Made by a program: the position numbers and the translations under genes
The notes under the pieces: generated by a model
What the model was told of the DNA's origin: nothing
What the model saw: only the letters and a program-made list of their open reading frames with translations
Database searches by the model: none
Part shown: piece by piece, positions 23,457 to 32,739 of the stretch
How the letters are laid out: each line of letters starts with the position of its first letter
Numbering within the stretch: the stretch's first letter is position 1
Assembly: GCA_965230795.1 (NCBI GenBank)
Contig: OZ246020.1
Span: 3,286,001-3,350,000 of the forward strand
Origin: PZPK01 sp965230795
GTDB lineage: Bacteria; Pseudomonadota; Gammaproteobacteria; Pseudomonadales; Oleiphilaceae
Direction of reading: 5' to 3'
DNA length: 64,000 bases

Positions 23457-24233
23457 GACGTTCTATTGGTACTTGGGTTTCTCCCTGGTCTGAATGGGTC
23501 TCTCCTGCCATTAACGCAAATTTCTTTCCTTCCCTTTTGCACACGATCTGCTCTTTGCCGCATTTGCCTTGATACAAATTTCTTTCCTTCCCTTTTGCAC
23601 TCGGAGTTTTTCTCCCTCCTTTGTCTAGATACAAAGGAGGCAAAAATCACGACGCCACTGTCTGGTTGCTTCGCAATACCTTCGTTCGCTTGCAATGAAT
23701 GGCGGCTGTGGAAACTCGCCTGCGGCTCAAACACCCACAGCCTTTTTCCATTCAATGCTTTGCTCTCTCAGCCAGACAGAGGGTCGGAAAAGGGTGGGAT
23801 CTCTAACTTAACTGGATGACGATGAAACGCTCGTGCAGGACATGACTTGATCAGATATCCCGCCCCTGTGAATGGCTGAGCGATGCAGGAAAAATCAGAG
23901 TCAAGCGCTGGAATGTTTGAGCCGCAGCCTTATATCCATTCAATGCTCCGCATGCTCAACGAGACAGATGGGCGGAAAAAGGTGGGGCCTCTAACTTAAT
24001 TGGCTATCGATGTCACGCTCATGCAGGAGATGACCCGATTGGACACCTACCCCTGTGAATGGCTGAGCGATGCAGGAAAAATCAGGTTCAAGCGCTGGCA
24101 TGTTTGAGCCAAAGGCGAGTTTGTCAGCGCGCTGATTTTACCGAGTCGCGAAGGCACCGCGAAGCGGCCATGAGCCGGGGGCGCGCTTTTCCGCTTCGCT
24201 TTTGCGCGCGCAAAAGGGAAGAAAAAAGCCCCC
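23443..24233. repeat. 791-bp gene-free stretch made of nested repeats
   Basis: It contains two 26-bp polypyrimidine copies (CAAATTTCTTTCCTTCCCTT followed by TTGCAC; 23517-23542 and 23575-23600). There is also a hairpin CCTCCTTTGT-CTAGAT-ACAAAGGAGG (23615-23640) and a tandem pair of about 175-bp units (23748-23923 and 23936-24110). A 21-bp inverted pair with two mismatches (AAACTCGCCTGCGGCTCAAAC at 23712-23732; GTTTGAGCCAAAGGCGAGTTT at 24102-24122) flanks that pair. A perfect palindrome CTTTTGCGCGCGCAAAAG lies at 24199-24216. The short frames across it look non-coding. Confidence 0.8.
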
Positions 24234-25139
24234 TCAGGCTTCCTGAAACAAAGTCTTGTCCTCGACTTCCGTATGCGGGTCCTGATGGATCAGAATATCC
24301 ACATCTTCGAAAGCGTCCCGAAGGTCCTTATCCACTCTTTCGCTGAGCACGTGGGCTTCCTGCAAACTCATGCGTCCATCCATCACCAGATGCAACTGGA
24401 TAATCTTGGTACGTCCAGACTGTCGCGTACGCACGCCGTGCACCTCAATAATTTCAGGATACATTTCCACGATTCTGAAGATTTGGGCCCTTTCTTCGTC
24501 TGGCAGTTCACGGTCCAGCAAGAGCTGGGCGGACTCATAGGCAATCTGTAACGCCGAATACAAAATATAAATTCCGATCAGCAAGGCGATCACCGGGTCT
24601 GAATACAGCCATCCCAGGTAATACAGGGCCAGGCCCAACAGAATACCCGAGTTGCTGATCAGGTCAGTGAAATAATGAAGGGAGTCTGCCTTGATAGCGA
24701 CTGAACCCGTTTTCTTGACCACATAGCGCTGATAACTCACCAGCAAGGTGGTCGCCAGAATCGAAAACAGAATGATGTAGGTGCCCACCTCCACTTTCTC
24801 GATCAGCTCTGGATGAATAATGCGTTCGATAGAGTAGATAATCAGAAACAGTGCGGAACTGGCAATAAATGTCGATTGCCCCAGCCCAGCCAGAGCTTCA
24901 GCCTTACCATGGCCAAACCGGTGCTCGTCATCAGGCGGTTCCATGGCATAACGCACCGCCACCAGATTGATCATGGACGCCCCCAGATCCAGCAAGGAAT
25001 CTACCAGTGACGCCAATATGCCCATGGAACCGGTGACAAACCAGCCATAAAGTTTGGCCGCCAATAAGGTGAATGCGACGAGCACGGATGCGCGGGTAGC
25101 GAGGATAATCAGTTTTTCAGACTTTGTTCTTTGTTTCAT
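24234..25139 (-). CDS. Cation diffusion facilitator transporter, FieF-like
   Basis: 301 residues. Six membrane helices lie in the first 210. The metal site on TM2 is LVDSLLDLGAS (D-x-x-x-D) and on TM5 DSLHYFTDLI (H-x-x-x-D), the pattern of FieF/YiiP. The C-terminal cytoplasmic domain (VRTRQSGRTKIIQLHLVMDG, HVLSERVDKDLRDAF, DILIHQDPH) is the dimerising metal sensor. It exports Zn2+ or Fe2+ in exchange for protons; the ion cannot be settled here. It stands next to an acetyltransferase gene on the same strand. Confidence 0.9.
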   Translation of the reverse strand: MKQRTKSEKLIILATRASVLVAFTLLAAKLYGWFVTGSMGILASLVDSLLDLGASMINLVAVRYAMEPPDDEHRFGHGKAEALAGLGQSTFIASSALFLIIYSIERIIHPELIEKVEVGTYIILFSILATTLLVSYQRYVVKKTGSVAIKADSLHYFTDLISNSGILLGLALYYLGWLYSDPVIALLIGIYILYSALQIAYESAQLLLDRELPDEERAQIFRIVEMYPEIIEVHGVRTRQSGRTKIIQLHLVMDGRMSLQEAHVLSERVDKDLRDAFEDVDILIHQDPHTEVEDKTLFQEA

Positions 25140-25148
25140 ACTGCGGAT

Positions 25149-25673
25149 TTAGTCATTCAGTGTTTTGTCGGTATCCAGAAGCTTAAGATACCACTCATCA
25201 CAGGCATTGTGGCCACTATTTCCCAGTGGCTTATCGAGTCGTTCAAAACCGGTCTGGCGATAAAGCTTGCGCGCCTGATTCATCGTCGAAAGGGTTTCCA
25301 GATAACAATGGCGATACCCCATCTCCGCGGCACGAACAAGCAGGGCATGCAGCAGTTTGTAACCGACCTGTTTGCCGCGCATTGCCGGACGCAAATACAT
25401 CTTCTGCAACTCACAACAGGATGACAGCTCACAGGCAAAGGGACCGATTCCGCCACCGCCCAGGACCTGACGATCCTGCTCCACCACCAGATAGGCGTAA
25501 CCTTCCTTTCCATAAGCCCGGGTAAGATAATCCAGCTCCGGATCCTGCCAGGCAAAACCGGGTCGGTTCGCCCCAAACTCAGTGAGCACATCCCGCACAA
25601 TTGCAGCCATCTCAGCATCGTCTGCGGGCTGAATAGGACGAATAGATATGGAAGAAGTGTCTGTCGTGATCAA
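25149..25673 (-). CDS. GNAT-family N-acetyltransferase
   Basis: The frame is open to a TTG at 25697. A TTG at 25673 with AAGGA about ten bases upstream is preferred, giving 174 residues. The fold markers are ISIRPIQPADDAEMAAIVRDV, AYLVVEQDRQVLGGGGIGPF, LQKMYLRPAMRGKQVGYKLL (acetyl-CoA loop) and CYLETLSTMNQARKLYRQTG. It resembles the group acting on small amines or amino acids. It ends nine bases before the transporter gene starts, suggesting co-transcription. Confidence 0.85.
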   Translation of the reverse strand: MITTDTSSISIRPIQPADDAEMAAIVRDVLTEFGANRPGFAWQDPELDYLTRAYGKEGYAYLVVEQDRQVLGGGGIGPFACELSSCCELQKMYLRPAMRGKQVGYKLLHALLVRAAEMGYRHCYLETLSTMNQARKLYRQTGFERLDKPLGNSGHNACDEWYLKLLDTDKTLND

Positions 25674-25869
25674 AAAAACAGTCCTTATCTGAACCAAGAA
25701 TCCCGTTATCGTCGCAATCGAAAACTGCGTCCGTTTGAAAGAATTGATATCACCCTCGCGTCTACAGTGGTGTCCTCAGCGAGGCTGACCTAATATTAGG
25801 TGATGTCGCTGTATCATAAAACCAATTCGCGAAAAACTCAGCTGAGATCACCAGACCATTTGACTCCCT

Positions 25870-27399
25870 ATGACTTTGACCTCCCCACTTCCCACTGATC
25901 TTTACCACGCGGCCCAGGTTCGGGAAATGGACCGTATTGCCATTGAAGACATCGGTATTGATGGTTTTGAACTGATGCAACGAGCGGCGCGTTTTGCCCT
26001 GCGAAGCTTGCTCAAGCACTGGCCTGATACCAAACAACTCAGTATTTTTTGTGGCGGCGGTAACAACGGTGGCGATGGTTACGTGATGGCGAGCCTGGCC
26101 CTGAACAAGGGAATTAAGGTCAAGGTCTATACACTGTCACCACCGGAGAAACTGACAGGCGACGCCAAAAAAGCCTATCAGATGAGCCTGGAGGCTTCAG
26201 CTTCAATCCAAAGCTTTGATGCCGAGAGCCAGCTCGACCCGGAAACCAGGCATGTGATTGTCGATGCCATGTTGGGGACCGGTCTCAACAGTGATGTTCG
26301 TGGTGACTACAAATGCGCCATTAATCTCTGCAATAGCGCTTCCCTGCCGATCTTCGCTGTGGATATCCCGTCGGGATTGTCTGCGGATCAGGGCGTTCCG
26401 CTTGGAACAGCCATTCGCGCCGACTGCACCGCGACATTCATTGGTTTGAAACTGGGCCTGTTCACGGCAGAAGGTCGACATTATGCCGGTGATATCGTGT
26501 ATGACGACCTGAATGTGCCAGCGGAGGTCTTTACACATTTTTCACCCCACGCACGCATTCTCGATTACCCGACACTGATCAGCAAAGTGCGCCCTCGATC
26601 GGCAACCACACATAAGGGGCACTGTGGACATGTGCTGGTTATTGGCGGTGACCACAGTTTTGGCGGCGCTGTCATTATGGCCGCTGAAGCGGCGGCACGC
26701 ATGGGTGCCGGCTTAACAAGCGTCGCCACCCAACCGGAACACTGTGCAGCCTTGCTCGCTCGCTGCCCCGAAGTCATGGTGAAAGCTGTCAGCCACCTTA
26801 GTGAGCTGCATGGCTTGCTGGACAAAGCCGATGTGATAGTCGTGGGGCCTGGACTCGGACAATCGCCGTGGTCGGAACAGATGCTGAGTACAGCGCTACA
26901 AAAAGGCCTGCCCTGTGTGCTCGATGCCGATGCACTGAACCTCTTGGCCAAGCGCCCTGACTGGTTACCCGTGGACAGCTCCGCTCTGATCTATACCCCG
27001 CATCCGGGCGAAGCCGCTCGTCTACTGAAAATTTCCACGCAGGACGTTCAGCAGGACCGACTGCACGCAGTGGAAACACTGCAACAACGCTTGGGCGGAT
27101 CCGTGCTGCTGAAAGGCAGCGGCAGCTTGCTGGCGCACCCTTCGGGCGACGTTTACCTGTGCGCCGACGGCAACCCCGGCATGGCCAGCGGCGGCATGGG
27201 CGATGTACTGAGTGGGATGATTGGCGGGCTGCTGGCTCAGGGCTTCACGCCCGAGCTATCACTGAATCTGGCAGTGGTTCTGCATGCCAAGGCAGCGGAT
27301 GCATGCGCCGAACGACACGGTGAACGTGGAATTCTGGCCAGTGATCTGATTGACCAGGCACGCTTGTTATTGAATCAAAAGACTGGTGCAGGCAATTAA
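25870..27399 (+). CDS. nnr: Bifunctional NAD(P)H-hydrate repair enzyme
   Basis: 509 residues, a fusion as in E. coli YjeF/Nnr. The N-terminal epimerase half (1-215) has VREMDRIAIEDIGIDGFELM, FCGGGNNGGDGYVMA and VDAMLGTGLNSDVRGDY. The C-terminal ADP-dependent dehydratase half (230-505) has GHVLVIGGDHSFGGAVIMAA, TPHPGEAARLL and GNPGMASGGMGDVLSGM with the catalytic Asp. It repairs damaged nicotinamide cofactor. In E. coli it adjoins tsaE; here it does not. A 12-bp palindrome CCTAATATTAGG lies at about 25791, upstream. Confidence 0.96.
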   Translation: MTLTSPLPTDLYHAAQVREMDRIAIEDIGIDGFELMQRAARFALRSLLKHWPDTKQLSIFCGGGNNGGDGYVMASLALNKGIKVKVYTLSPPEKLTGDAKKAYQMSLEASASIQSFDAESQLDPETRHVIVDAMLGTGLNSDVRGDYKCAINLCNSASLPIFAVDIPSGLSADQGVPLGTAIRADCTATFIGLKLGLFTAEGRHYAGDIVYDDLNVPAEVFTHFSPHARILDYPTLISKVRPRSATTHKGHCGHVLVIGGDHSFGGAVIMAAEAAARMGAGLTSVATQPEHCAALLARCPEVMVKAVSHLSELHGLLDKADVIVVGPGLGQSPWSEQMLSTALQKGLPCVLDADALNLLAKRPDWLPVDSSALIYTPHPGEAARLLKISTQDVQQDRLHAVETLQQRLGGSVLLKGSGSLLAHPSGDVYLCADGNPGMASGGMGDVLSGMIGGLLAQGFTPELSLNLAVVLHAKAADACAERHGERGILASDLIDQARLLLNQKTGAGN

Positions 27400-27417
27400 C
27401 TGGAGGCTTGATCGACT

Positions 27418-27442
27418 GCATCCGACGTCTGACGTCGGATGC
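27418..27442. terminator. Perfect 25-bp palindrome between convergent genes
   Basis: GCATCCGACGTC-T-GACGTCGGATGC, twelve pairs around one base, lying between nnr and the oppositely oriented NADAR gene. It could end transcripts from both sides, but it lacks a clear T run. It is built from the same GTCTGAC/GTCGGAT units as the array at 6451-6506. Confidence 0.5.
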
Positions 27443-27468
27443 TTTGAGTCAAACACCTGGCCATTGCA

Positions 27469-27942
27469 TCAGGACATTCCCTCTTCACGCAGCTTCGCGC
27501 GTATGTCCATCAAGACCTTGCCATAAGTATTCTCGCCGCGACGATCACGCCCACACCCCCAGAAATAATCGTACTGACTACTCTCAACAATTTTATGGTC
27601 TTCCGTATCCAGTAATCGTCGTGCAACATTCGGATACTGATGACATTTGGTATAGAGAGCCCGGGTCATGATCACACGACGCAGTTTGCGCCACTCGGGA
27701 TTGATCTTTTTGAACCGTGTGCGGCCTAGCTTCTGAGCCTGCTTAGGCGTCTTAGCCTGCCGGATCTTCTCACAATAATCAGGCGCAGTTTCTGCGAACT
27801 TCATTGCCTGAAAATAATGCTCCACACTGGGCCACTCAGCTTTGTCTAACTTGAACGAATGCGCCGAATACGACGACAGCAACTCGTCAGGATCAGTACG
27901 GCGGATATACAGTGAATTTTCATCCTCTTCAGGAAAAAGCAT
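27469..27942 (-). CDS. NADAR-domain protein
   Basis: 157 residues from ATG 27942, fixed by GGAG six bases upstream (the frame runs on to 28017). It is a single NADAR (YbiA-like) domain: YSAHSFKLDKAEWPSVEHYF with the N-terminal Trp/Glu contacts, QAMKF, and the closing WGCGRDRRGENTYGKVLMDI. YbiA removes glycosidic bonds in early riboflavin intermediates, and other NADAR members act on ADP-ribosyl groups on nucleic acid. This window does not decide between these roles. Confidence 0.88.
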   Translation of the reverse strand: MLFPEEDENSLYIRRTDPDELLSSYSAHSFKLDKAEWPSVEHYFQAMKFAETAPDYCEKIRQAKTPKQAQKLGRTRFKKINPEWRKLRRVIMTRALYTKCHQYPNVARRLLDTEDHKIVESSQYDYFWGCGRDRRGENTYGKVLMDIRAKLREEGMS

Positions 27943-28043
27943 GGTGACTCCGAGACATTGGCTACCCGCGATAAATCGTTCGGCAGGGAAAACAGGAATA
28001 ATCCGGGAGATTATCACAGGCCTTAGACAGGCTGTCGATTCCC

Positions 28044-28892
28044 TCAGGAAAAACGTTTGAGAATATCGCGCACCGAGGCCTGATAGCCACTACCAAACAG
28101 GTTCAAATGATTCAGCAGAGGATAAAGGTTGTACAGGGGCAAGCGTTTTTCCCAACCACGCTCCAGGGGACGTTGTTCCTGATAAGCCTGGTAAAACCGC
28201 TCAGGAAAGCCACCGAACAATCGCGTCATGGCCAAATCAATTTCTGCCCAACCGAAGTAGACAGCGGGATCAATGAACACCGGCTTGCCTTCAGGTGAAA
28301 CATGCACATTCCCGGACCACAAATCGCCATGCAGCAAGGATGCTGGCTGCTCGGGAATCAACCTTGGCAAACGTTCGCAGATGCGTTCGATGGCTTTCAT
28401 ATCCATTGCTTCAAGCTTGCCATTGTCCCAGGCCATACGTGCCTGAAACAGCAAACGACACTGAGCAAAAAAATGATGGCCATCCACATCCAGCGTATTG
28501 ACCTGCCGCGTTTCGCCGCAGTAATTGTCGTTGATAAAGCCGAACTGATCGCGCTCGCAGGCGTGTAATAGTGCCAGCTGATGACCCAGTTCTTCCCAGA
28601 AGTGTGCTGCATGTGGCGCAGGCTGGATGAAATTCATGACAATAAAGCGGTCACCGTAAGCAATAACCTCGGGAACCTTGAGATTGCATGCCAGATGCAG
28701 ATAGTCGAGCCCCTCGGCTTCGGCCTCATAGAAACGGGGCGGTGCGTGCTGACGGAACTTTACGAAAAGAGGCCCTTGCGGGGAGTCAATCCGCAGGGCT
28801 TCACTGATACAGCCGCCAGAAACATTCTGGCGGCTCTTGGATGAATCGATTCCATTCGTATTGAACCAGGCTTCAAGATCAGCCGGTATCAT
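28044..28892 (-). CDS. Fructosamine kinase family protein
   Basis: 282 residues with an aminoglycoside-phosphotransferase-like kinase fold: NVSGGCISEALRID for the nucleotide loop, LFVKFRQ for the ATP-contacting lysine, LLHGDLWSGNVHV for the catalytic Asp loop and VFIDPAVYFGWAEIDLAM for the magnesium site. The HGDLWSGN motif and PAVYFGWAEID are diagnostic for the FN3K family (E. coli YniA). These phosphorylate protein-bound ketosamines for removal. Confidence 0.9.
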   Translation of the reverse strand: MIPADLEAWFNTNGIDSSKSRQNVSGGCISEALRIDSPQGPLFVKFRQHAPPRFYEAEAEGLDYLHLACNLKVPEVIAYGDRFIVMNFIQPAPHAAHFWEELGHQLALLHACERDQFGFINDNYCGETRQVNTLDVDGHHFFAQCRLLFQARMAWDNGKLEAMDMKAIERICERLPRLIPEQPASLLHGDLWSGNVHVSPEGKPVFIDPAVYFGWAEIDLAMTRLFGGFPERFYQAYQEQRPLERGWEKRLPLYNLYPLLNHLNLFGSGYQASVRDILKRFS

Positions 28893-28936
28893 GCTCTTCC
28901 CTCTTTGCCGCTTTTTCGCAGGCTCGTTGTCTTGCC

Positions 28937-30337
28937 TTACTCATCGAGCTTAAGCACGATGAATGACGGATTCCCCTGTCTGACAATCAGCACAGGAACG
29001 GCTTTACCGGCAGGCAGCTCGTCCACGATGTCGGAAAATTCAGCAACATCTTCGAAGCTCTGATTATTCAGTTTGGCGATAATATCGCCCTGGCGGATAC
29101 CGGCCCGGCGTGCCGCGCCATCACCCACCTGCACGACCTGAACGCCTGATTCCAGGTTCAGCTTCTTGAGCGCCTCATCATTGACATCCTGCACTTTCAG
29201 CCCAAGACGATTCATCTTTTCAGTACTGCCTCGAGGTGTCACCGAAGCCATCTGTTCTTCAGCAGGCAGCTCACCGATTTTAACGGTAATCTCTTCCTTG
29301 TCACCATCGCGAATCACTAAAAGCTTGGCCTTGTTGCCCACTTTGGTTCGACCCACCAGATGAGGCAACTCTGACGACAGGTCAATTTCCTCACCCTCGT
29401 ATTCAACAATGACGTCACCGGGCCGCAAACCGGCTTCCTCCGCCGGTGAGTCCTCGATAACCTGAGCTACCAGTGCGCCGTATGGACGCTTCAGGCCAAA
29501 GGACTCCGCGAGATCCTTGTTCACTTCCTGAATCAGCACGCCCAGCCAGCCGCGAGATACATAACCCTGGCCTTTCAACTGGTCCACCACCTCCATTGCC
29601 ACATCCATGGGAATGGCAAAGGATACGCCCATGAATCCACCGGAACGGGTATAAATTTGCGAGTTAATGCCAACAACTTCACCGTCCAGATTGAACAGGG
29701 GGCCACCCGAGTTACCGGGATTAATAGCTACGTCGGTCTGAATAAAAGGCACATAGTTTTCATTGGGCAGGCTTCGTCCCTTGGCGCTGACAATGCCTGC
29801 TGTTACGGTGTAGTCAAAGCCGAAGGGCGATCCAATGGCAAACACCCACTCGCCTACTTTCAAGTCACGGGATTTACCCAATTTGGCAACGGGCAAATCT
29901 TCGGCTTCCACTTTCAGAACGGCCAGGTCCGAACGCTGATCTGCACCAATCAATTCGGCTTTGAGTTCCCGACGATCGCTGAAGCGGACATAAATTTCAT
30001 CGGCATCGGCCACCACGTGGTTATTAGTCAGGATGATCCCATCATCGCTGACGATAAAACCGGAACCCATGGATTGCCGGCGTTCCTTGCCTCCGCGGTC
30101 CTCAAAGGGTGCGCCAAAGAAATGTCGGAAAAATTCGGGGATCTGTTCCAGGTCTCCGTGAAACTGCAGCGGGGATTGCTGTCCGCCGTGGCTTACCGTA
30201 CTAATATTCACCACAACAGGCGAGTGGTCTTCAACCAGCTCGGTAAAATCAGGCAAATCTGCCGCCTGCGCATGAAGTGCAAACACACTCATCAAGGCCA
30301 GCATGAATCCAGCAAATTGCGATGCCAAAACCTTCAT
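28937..30337 (-). CDS. degQ: Periplasmic serine protease DegQ/MucD type
   Basis: 466 residues with a signal peptide (FAGFMLALMSVFALHAQA). The trypsin-like domain carries the His (LTNNHVVADADEI), Asp (RSDLAVLKVE) and Ser (INPGNSGGPLFN) of the triad. Two PDZ domains follow (about 265-355 and 375-460). It degrades misfolded envelope proteins. It follows rseC as in the rpoE-mucA-mucB-mucC-mucD order of Pseudomonas, but a 253-bp gap with a hairpin suggests its own promoter. Confidence 0.93.
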   Translation of the reverse strand: MKVLASQFAGFMLALMSVFALHAQAADLPDFTELVEDHSPVVVNISTVSHGGQQSPLQFHGDLEQIPEFFRHFFGAPFEDRGGKERRQSMGSGFIVSDDGIILTNNHVVADADEIYVRFSDRRELKAELIGADQRSDLAVLKVEAEDLPVAKLGKSRDLKVGEWVFAIGSPFGFDYTVTAGIVSAKGRSLPNENYVPFIQTDVAINPGNSGGPLFNLDGEVVGINSQIYTRSGGFMGVSFAIPMDVAMEVVDQLKGQGYVSRGWLGVLIQEVNKDLAESFGLKRPYGALVAQVIEDSPAEEAGLRPGDVIVEYEGEEIDLSSELPHLVGRTKVGNKAKLLVIRDGDKEEITVKIGELPAEEQMASVTPRGSTEKMNRLGLKVQDVNDEALKKLNLESGVQVVQVGDGAARRAGIRQGDIIAKLNNQSFEDVAEFSDIVDELPAGKAVPVLIVRQGNPSFIVLKLDE

Positions 30338-30545
30338 AACTACTCCTCTCGGGATCTATCCCATTCTTGAATTGAGAACCTTCGATGACTGCCAAAAGGA
30401 CAATCGGCGCGATTCAAATTGCTGCGTTCGAAATCTTGAATCAAGCCCCTGCGGCCAAACTTGGGCGCAAGAAGCGGTAGAATTATATGGGTGATGCGAT
30501 AAGCCTTTTCAACTTACGGTTCTGTAAGGGCTGCGGACTACAATG

Positions 30546-30577
30546 AAAATCAAAAATTACTACGCCTGAGGAAGGCG
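30546..30577 (-). terminator. Possible terminator after rseC
   Basis: On the minus strand CGCCT-TCCTC-AGGCG is followed by TAGTAATTTTTGATTTTC. The stem is five pairs and the T run is offset by six bases, so termination may be partial. Confidence 0.45.
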
Positions 30578-30590
30578 AGAAAAGATCATA

Positions 30591-31067
30591 TCAGTCAGCT
30601 CTACAAGCCATATTCGTCTGGGAAGGTAGCGCGAGTCGAATCAGGCGCGGGGTAAAGCGGGGATCACTGTTGCGGGCACCGGCATAGCGACGGGCGATAA
30701 AAAAACCCGCAAACAAACCGATGGCCCCTACCACCACGCTCATGGCTTCAGACAGTTCGAAAAACTCTCCGAGCAACGAGGCTGAGAGCAACATGCAAAG
30801 AAGTGGAAACAGATACATCATCAGCGCGGCGCTGAGCAAGCCTTCTTCCGGAATCCCGACAATGACCACATCACCGGTTTTGCAGGGCACATCATTATTG
30901 ACCGAAAACTCCAGGCTCTTGTCACCGCCGAGTTTCTCCAGCGCATGCTGACCACATCCGTTTTTGAGCTGACAGCCGTTACATGCACTCTGACGCTGGG
31001 TTCTGACACGTACCCGCTCGGCATTCGCACCCTCAAAGCCCAGAACCAATGCGCGTTCTTCAATCAT
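30591..31067 (-). CDS. rseC: SoxR-reducing / sigma-E regulatory protein RseC
   Basis: 158 residues. The N-terminal cytoplasmic part holds the cysteine cluster (SACNGCQLKNGCGQHA; C-x2-C-x5-C). Two membrane helices follow (LSAALMMYLFPLLCMLLSAS and MSVVVGAIGLFAGFFIARRYA) with short tails. This is the RseC/MucC layout, linked to SoxR reduction and sigma-E control. It overlaps rseB by four bases (ATGA). Confidence 0.92.
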   Translation of the reverse strand: MIEERALVLGFEGANAERVRVRTQRQSACNGCQLKNGCGQHALEKLGGDKSLEFSVNNDVPCKTGDVVIVGIPEEGLLSAALMMYLFPLLCMLLSASLLGEFFELSEAMSVVVGAIGLFAGFFIARRYAGARNSDPRFTPRLIRLALPSQTNMACRAD

Positions 31068-32071
31068 GGTTGCATCTCAGGCTGAATGGATTCAGCAATC
31101 ATCATCGCCGTCATCGCCGGAATCTCACCCATCACGGTAACACCGTACTGGTGGACACCCGACTGAAGGCTGTGGGAATACGCAACGGTAGCACCTACCA
31201 TGGAAGCCCCATCCGGCATTCGTTCCTCATCCGCCGCTTCAACAAAAATACTGTAGGTCGCCAAACCGTCACTGTAGAGCATAATATTCGGAGCCTTGCG
31301 CATGCCCTTGAAACCGGGAGGAATCCAGCTGGCATTCCATTGCATGGCCTCAGGCCAATCCTGATCCTTGCGTACAGGAGGAATCCACTCATGCTCCACG
31401 AGTTCACCAGCATTCATTGGTGCCAGAGCGCTGTCTGGAATCTGTTTCGGAAATGCGATTTGAGTGAATTGAAAACGTTCCAGTTCTTTGCCTTCGGCAT
31501 TGAGGATCGAAGACTTCAGCAGTAAGGCCGTCTCCTGATCCAGCCAGAGAGCATAGCTGTAACGGTGCTTGTCTCTCGCGGCAATTCGCAGTTTGATAGC
31601 GGACCGTTCGATGAGCCGTTCCGCTCCAGCGGTCTCAAGTTCGTAGAACTCATGACCGGGCATAAAATCAGACAGGGCTTCGACCAGACGATTGCCAAAG
31701 TTATTCTTCTCGAGCTGAACCACACGATTGTCCGGGAACACGCAAATCACATCCGCACCATGACGGATGATTTCACCCATTTCCCCATCCAGTTGACGCA
31801 GTCGCTCTTCCACCAGACCATTCTGATAGCGATGTACAACCTGGACCGTACTGCTCATTTCACCGCGGCTGAACATAAACACGCCCTGGTAGTTTTCCTG
31901 TTTTGAGGCCTGCTGCATGGCCTGCAACCACTCATAGGCAGTGCGCTCCTGCGCCCAGCACAAAGACACCAGCAGCAAGCCGCCAAGCACTTTACACAGT
32001 CGTCCGATCAAGCGCCGAACAGATGGATGAAATCTATTGAACAGGTACGTCAAAGAGGCTATCACTTTCAT
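31064..32071 (-). CDS. rseB: Periplasmic sigma-E regulatory protein RseB/MucB
   Basis: 335 residues. An N-terminal export helix is followed by a MucB/RseB N-domain (YEWLQAMQQASKQENYQGVF, SSTVQVVHRYQNGLVEERL) and a C-domain ending GEIPAMTAMMIAESIQPEM. RseB binds the anti-sigma factor and shields it from DegS until lipopolysaccharide or misfolded porins displace it. The start lies eight bases past rseA. Confidence 0.94.
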   Translation of the reverse strand: MKVIASLTYLFNRFHPSVRRLIGRLCKVLGGLLLVSLCWAQERTAYEWLQAMQQASKQENYQGVFMFSRGEMSSTVQVVHRYQNGLVEERLRQLDGEMGEIIRHGADVICVFPDNRVVQLEKNNFGNRLVEALSDFMPGHEFYELETAGAERLIERSAIKLRIAARDKHRYSYALWLDQETALLLKSSILNAEGKELERFQFTQIAFPKQIPDSALAPMNAGELVEHEWIPPVRKDQDWPEAMQWNASWIPPGFKGMRKAPNIMLYSDGLATYSIFVEAADEERMPDGASMVGATVAYSHSLQSGVHQYGVTVMGEIPAMTAMMIAESIQPEMQP

Positions 32072-32079
32072 GAAAGGTT

Positions 32080-32685
32080 CTAAATGCCCACCGAATTCAC
32101 ACTGGCCACCCGCGCGAGCGGCAGTCCCGCTGGCGCAATGCCGCCAACCGTTTGTTCAGCATGGCGCAGTAAATATTCATTGAAGCGTTTGGCATGAGCT
32201 TCACTGAACTGTTCGATAATCTTTGGTTGCCGTTGCGCCACGTCCAATTGCGCTGCGCTGTCTGGCTGGCTTTGCTGGGCCAGAGGCAGCTCCAGTGCTG
32301 CGTTCTCACTGGAGACATTCTGCCAAACAAATACCAACGCAAACAACGCGCTGGCAGCGACAGTGAGCAAACCTGCCAGTCTGCCACGACGACTACGACT
32401 ATCAAGGGTGTCGTTCAATGCTGTCACGGGTGCTTCATCGGTCGAACCTTGGGTCTCTTCCCGGGCAATCATTTCTGCGACACCCGCGCGAATATCAATC
32501 TGCTGCTCAGCGCTGTGATGCAGGCTGGTGGCTTCTTCTCGCATAAGATCCCGCACATGATGATAGCGCTGCCAGGTATCACGCAGCTCATCGGGATCCA
32601 CATGAGATAACACCCGCTGCAGTTCCAGCTCATTGGCTTCATCGTCCATCAATGCAGAAATGGATTCTTTCAGTCTGTCGTCCAT
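32080..32685 (-). CDS. rseA: Anti-sigma-E factor RseA/MucA
   Basis: 201 residues. The N-terminal domain that clamps the sigma factor is at 1-80 (LKESISALMDDEANELELQRVL, WQRYHHVRDLMR). One membrane helix at about 105-122 (LAGLLTVAASALFALVFVW) is followed by a periplasmic C-terminus. Regulated proteolysis of RseA releases RpoE. It lies 54 bp after rpoE and is co-transcribed with rseB and rseC. Confidence 0.93.
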   Translation of the reverse strand: MDDRLKESISALMDDEANELELQRVLSHVDPDELRDTWQRYHHVRDLMREEATSLHHSAEQQIDIRAGVAEMIAREETQGSTDEAPVTALNDTLDSRSRRGRLAGLLTVAASALFALVFVWQNVSSENAALELPLAQQSQPDSAAQLDVAQRQPKIIEQFSEAHAKRFNEYLLRHAEQTVGGIAPAGLPLARVASVNSVGI

Positions 32686-32739
32686 TTCAAAGACTCCTTT
32701 GAGAGTAAGTACTCAAACGTTGATTATGGATTATCATCA

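Noticed and set aside
23517..23600. Two 26-bp repeats with a 32-bp spacer, like a minimal CRISPR
   Set aside because: Only two copies, polypyrimidine rather than palindromic repeats, no cas genes, and within a repeat-rich desert.
23466..23819. Plus-strand frame of 117 codons in the repeat desert
   Set aside because: Crosses both 26-bp copies and the hairpin; no domain and repeated peptide content.
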